Shown piece after piece: positions 42,061-44,007 of a stretch of DNA of 44,007 nucleotides (position 1 is its first letter; each line of letters starts with the position of its first letter). Origin of the DNA: Flavobacterium tructae (GTDB taxonomy: Bacteria; Bacteroidota; Bacteroidia; Flavobacteriales; Flavobacteriaceae); the NCBI RefSeq assembly GCF_002217475.1, contig NZ_MUHH01000038.1, positions 1-44,007 on the forward strand, read 5' to 3'. The translations under genes and the position numbers were made by a program. A model generated the notes under the pieces. That model had not been told where the DNA came from and made no database searches. It was given only the letters and a program-made list of their open reading frames with translations.

Positions 42061-42133
42061 TTTCGCCACAGATTAAAAGGATTGAAAAAGAGTTACAATA
42101 AGCTTAATTCAAACGCATTTAATCTGTGGCAAA
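42061..42133. repeat. palindromic intergenic element
   Basis: CGCCACAGATTAAA (in 42061-42077) pairs with TTTAATCTGTGGC (42118-42130). Its left half matches that of the element at 27746. It lies just after the sdaA stop on the minus strand and may also terminate transcription. Confidence 0.8.
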
Positions 42134-42139
42134 TGTTCT

Positions 42140-43567
42140 TTAGCAATCCGCCATGTTTACGGCAATGGCCAATCCGCCTTCAGAGGTTTCTTTGTATTTG
42201 GAATTCATGTCTTTGGCAGTTTGCCACATGGTATTGATCACTTTGTCTAAAGGCACTTTTGCATTTTTAGAATCGGTTTCAAGCGCCAGTTCGGCCGCAT
42301 TGATAGCTTTTATGGCTCCCATTGTATTTCTTTCGATACACGGAATCTGAACCAAACCGCCAATTGGGTCACAGGTAAGACCTAAGTGATGTTCCATGGC
42401 AATTTCGGCAGCCATTAAAACCTGAGCAGGAGATCCGCCCATTAATTCGCAAAGTGCTGCTGCAGCCATTGATGAGGATACACCAATTTCGGCCTGACAA
42501 CCTCCCATTGCGGCAGAAATGGTTGATCCTTTTTTGAAGATACTACCAATCTCTCCGGCAACCATTAGGAATTGTTTGATTTCTTTTTCGCCTGCATTAT
42601 GGTTTTCAATTACCAGATAATACATCAAAACAGCCGGGATTACACCTGCACTTCCATTTGTAGGAGCAGTAACTACGCGACCTAATGAAGCATTTACCTC
42701 ATTCACGGCAAGTGCAAAACAGCTTACCCATTTCAGGATTTGACGAAATTTAACCTCTGTTTTTCTGATTTCTTCCAGCCAGCTTTGCGGATCTGAATAG
42801 TTAGATAAACCGATTAAATTCTGATGCATGTCAAAAGCACGTCTGCGAACATTCAGACCGCCCGGCAGAATTCCTTCTGAATGGCAACCAATGTACATGC
42901 ATTCTAACATGGTATGCCAAACGCGCATTAATTCGGAGTGAATTTCAGCTTCCGGACGCATCGATTTTTCGTTTTCATAAACAATTTCAGAAATCGATTT
43001 GTTTTCGGTCACTGTATAATTTAAAAGCTCAACAGCATTTTGAATCGGGAAAGGGAAGGCACATTTGATCTCTTCTTTGATTTTAGCATTTGTACGTTCT
43101 TCTTTAACGACAAATCCTCCTCCAATCGAATAAAAAGTAGATTCATATTCAGAATCGTCAGCTTTATAGGCTGTAAATTTTAATCCATTAGCATGAAAAG
43201 GAAGGAAATCTTTATTGAAAACAATGTCCTGAAGAAAGTAAAACGGAATTTTATATTCATTAGCCAGAATAATTTCGTGCTGTTCTTCAATGTTTTTAAT
43301 AATTCCGGCAATATTTTCAACCGGAATATACTCGGGATCTTGCCCGCTTAAACCCAGCATCACCGACAAATCGGTAGCATGACCTTTTCCGGTTAAGGAA
43401 AGAGATCCGTATAAATCGACTTTTACACGTTTAGTCTGGTCTAAAATTGATTCGTTTTTCAGCTCTTCCAAAAAACGTTCAGCGGCTCTCCATGGCCCTA
43501 AAGTATGTGAACTTGAGGGACCAACGCCAATTTTAAGCATATCAAAAACAGAGATACATTCTTCCAT
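42140..43567 (-). CDS. sdaA: L-serine ammonia-lyase, iron-sulfur type, single chain
   Basis: The protein has 475 residues from the Met at 43567 (MEECISVFDMLKIGVGPSSS); the longer frame to 43618 starts upstream of the promoter. The N-terminal beta domain has GPSSSHTLGPW. The C-terminal alpha domain has GGCQAEIGVSSSMAAAALCE, HHLGLTCDPIGGLVQIPC and the cysteines that bind a 4Fe-4S cluster. It deaminates L-serine to pyruvate. TTG-N20-TATCTTTG is positioned upstream of this start. It is divergent from an antiporter gene. Confidence 0.94.
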   Translation of the reverse strand: MEECISVFDMLKIGVGPSSSHTLGPWRAAERFLEELKNESILDQTKRVKVDLYGSLSLTGKGHATDLSVMLGLSGQDPEYIPVENIAGIIKNIEEQHEIILANEYKIPFYFLQDIVFNKDFLPFHANGLKFTAYKADDSEYESTFYSIGGGFVVKEERTNAKIKEEIKCAFPFPIQNAVELLNYTVTENKSISEIVYENEKSMRPEAEIHSELMRVWHTMLECMYIGCHSEGILPGGLNVRRRAFDMHQNLIGLSNYSDPQSWLEEIRKTEVKFRQILKWVSCFALAVNEVNASLGRVVTAPTNGSAGVIPAVLMYYLVIENHNAGEKEIKQFLMVAGEIGSIFKKGSTISAAMGGCQAEIGVSSSMAAAALCELMGGSPAQVLMAAEIAMEHHLGLTCDPIGGLVQIPCIERNTMGAIKAINAAELALETDSKNAKVPLDKVINTMWQTAKDMNSKYKETSEGGLAIAVNMADC

Positions 43568-43586
43568 TGTGCAATTTTTATTAAGA

Positions 43587-43617
43587 CAAAGATAATTGAA
43601 TAATGCAATCCCGCTCA
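43587..43617 (-). promoter_or_regulatory. sdaA promoter (TTG-N20-TATCTTTG)
   Basis: Minus strand: TTG at 43615-43617 and TATCTTTG at 43587-43594. This supports the start at 43567 rather than 43618. Confidence 0.7.
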
Positions 43618-43738
43618 ATTTTCTATTGTTAATGTTGCAGTTTTGTTAAAATAAATATTAAATATTAATAATTTGGCAACGAAACAAAATTAATTGCTTA
43701 ATATGCCATTTTCGTAGAAAGTTCGCAATTTTTTTAGG

Positions 43739-43746
43739 TATTTTTG
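43739..43746 (+). promoter_or_regulatory. -7 promoter element of the antiporter gene
   Basis: TATTTTTG fits TAnnTTTG and would give a leader of about 130 bases. The leader has no clear hairpin of note. Confidence 0.4.
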
Positions 43747-43884
43747 TAATGAAACAATCACTAAAGAAGCCGTTTTTTCTGCTTTTCGAAGAAACGACAA
43801 ATAATAACTTCTGAGATTTTATTTTGCTTTTGGCGCTTTTTTCTGCGGAAAACTAAAATATTGTTAAGAAGATAAAATTACATT

Positions 43885-44007
43885 ATGATAGAATTTTTCA
43901 GGCATTTTTTACAAGAATTCGAATTACCTCTCAGTAATCCGGTATTGATTTTTTCTTTGATCCTTTTCATCATCCTCTTGTCACCGATTTTACTAAAAAA
44001 AATTAAT
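43885..44007 (+). CDS. cation/proton antiporter, N-terminus only
   Basis: The first 41 codons begin MIEFFRHFLQEFELPLSNPV and continue with a membrane segment LIFSLILFIILLSPILLKK, as at the start of KefB/CPA2-type cation:proton antiporters. The gene runs past the window end, so length and ion specificity cannot be judged. Confidence 0.6.
   Translation, partial: MIEFFRHFLQEFELPLSNPVLIFSLILFIILLSPILLKKIN

Noticed and set aside
43749..43814. 21-codon ORF upstream of the antiporter gene
   Set aside because: Its ATG lies only two bases after the TATTTTTG promoter element, so it would probably precede the transcription start; nothing else supports it.

Overview
The window looks like chromosomal DNA of a Flavobacterium-type bacterium (Flavobacteriaceae, Bacteroidota). 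The evidence is low GC with A/T-rich intergenic DNA, promoters of the Bacteroidota form TTTG-N19/20-TAnnTTTG and few Shine-Dalgarno sequences. The gene families fit as well: a nuclease with a type IX secretion tail, a CarboxypepD_reg-type TonB-dependent barrel protein, bacillithiol (bshB1) and menaquinone genes, and a single-chain PurL with a glutaminase domain. Family names are judged by eye from motifs; no search could be run.

Layout. Positions 1-2.5 kb are A/T-rich accessory DNA: the end of an OLD-family (ATPase-TOPRIM) nuclease gene broken by a one-base frameshift, a secreted parvulin-like protein, a striking array of five hairpins, and an XRE regulator. 2.6-5.9 kb holds a small ORF and a three-gene tyrosinase operon (copper-ligand-less multicopper-oxidase-like protein, secreted Cys/His protein, tyrosinase). 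6.2-10.7 kb is a WGR protein / SWIM zinc-finger protein pair. 10.7-13.1 kb is a second A/T-rich accessory stretch: several very small ORFs, an RNA ligase resembling the RLIG1/C12orf29 (DUF5565) family, and a basic-tailed protein of unknown function. 13.2-27.7 kb is mostly minus-strand housekeeping and envelope genes (acyl-CoA synthetase, small secreted protein, TonB-type barrel protein, purL, T9SS-secreted endonuclease I, beta-helix lipoprotein), with one plus-strand lipoprotein inserted next to purL. 28.0-30.6 kb is plus strand: hotdog thioesterase plus isochorismate synthase (menaquinone), bshB1 and tRNA-His. 31.2-43.6 kb is minus strand: zinc metallopeptidase, large hybrid sensor kinase, membrane protein, aldehyde dehydrogenase, RluA-type pseudouridine synthase, S23/four-helix-bundle protein, panB, SH3-domain protein and L-serine ammonia-lyase. 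A divergent cation/proton antiporter gene starts at 43,885 and runs off the end.

The most unusual content is structural. (i) 1795-2001 holds five hairpins at a regular 40-41 bp period with compensatory base changes. (ii) purL carries two in-frame copies of a dispersed GAGCGGAGTCGA-core repeat, and a decayed copy of its 3' end lies 1.8 kb away, on the other side of the lipoprotein gene. (iii) The S23 gene sits between panB and rluA, flanked by imperfect direct repeats. (iv) Heptamer repeat arrays flank bshB1/tRNA-His. (v) Several palindromic REP-like elements occupy intergenic spaces. The best candidate for an undescribed gene system is the RNA ligase neighbourhood at 10.7-13.1 kb.
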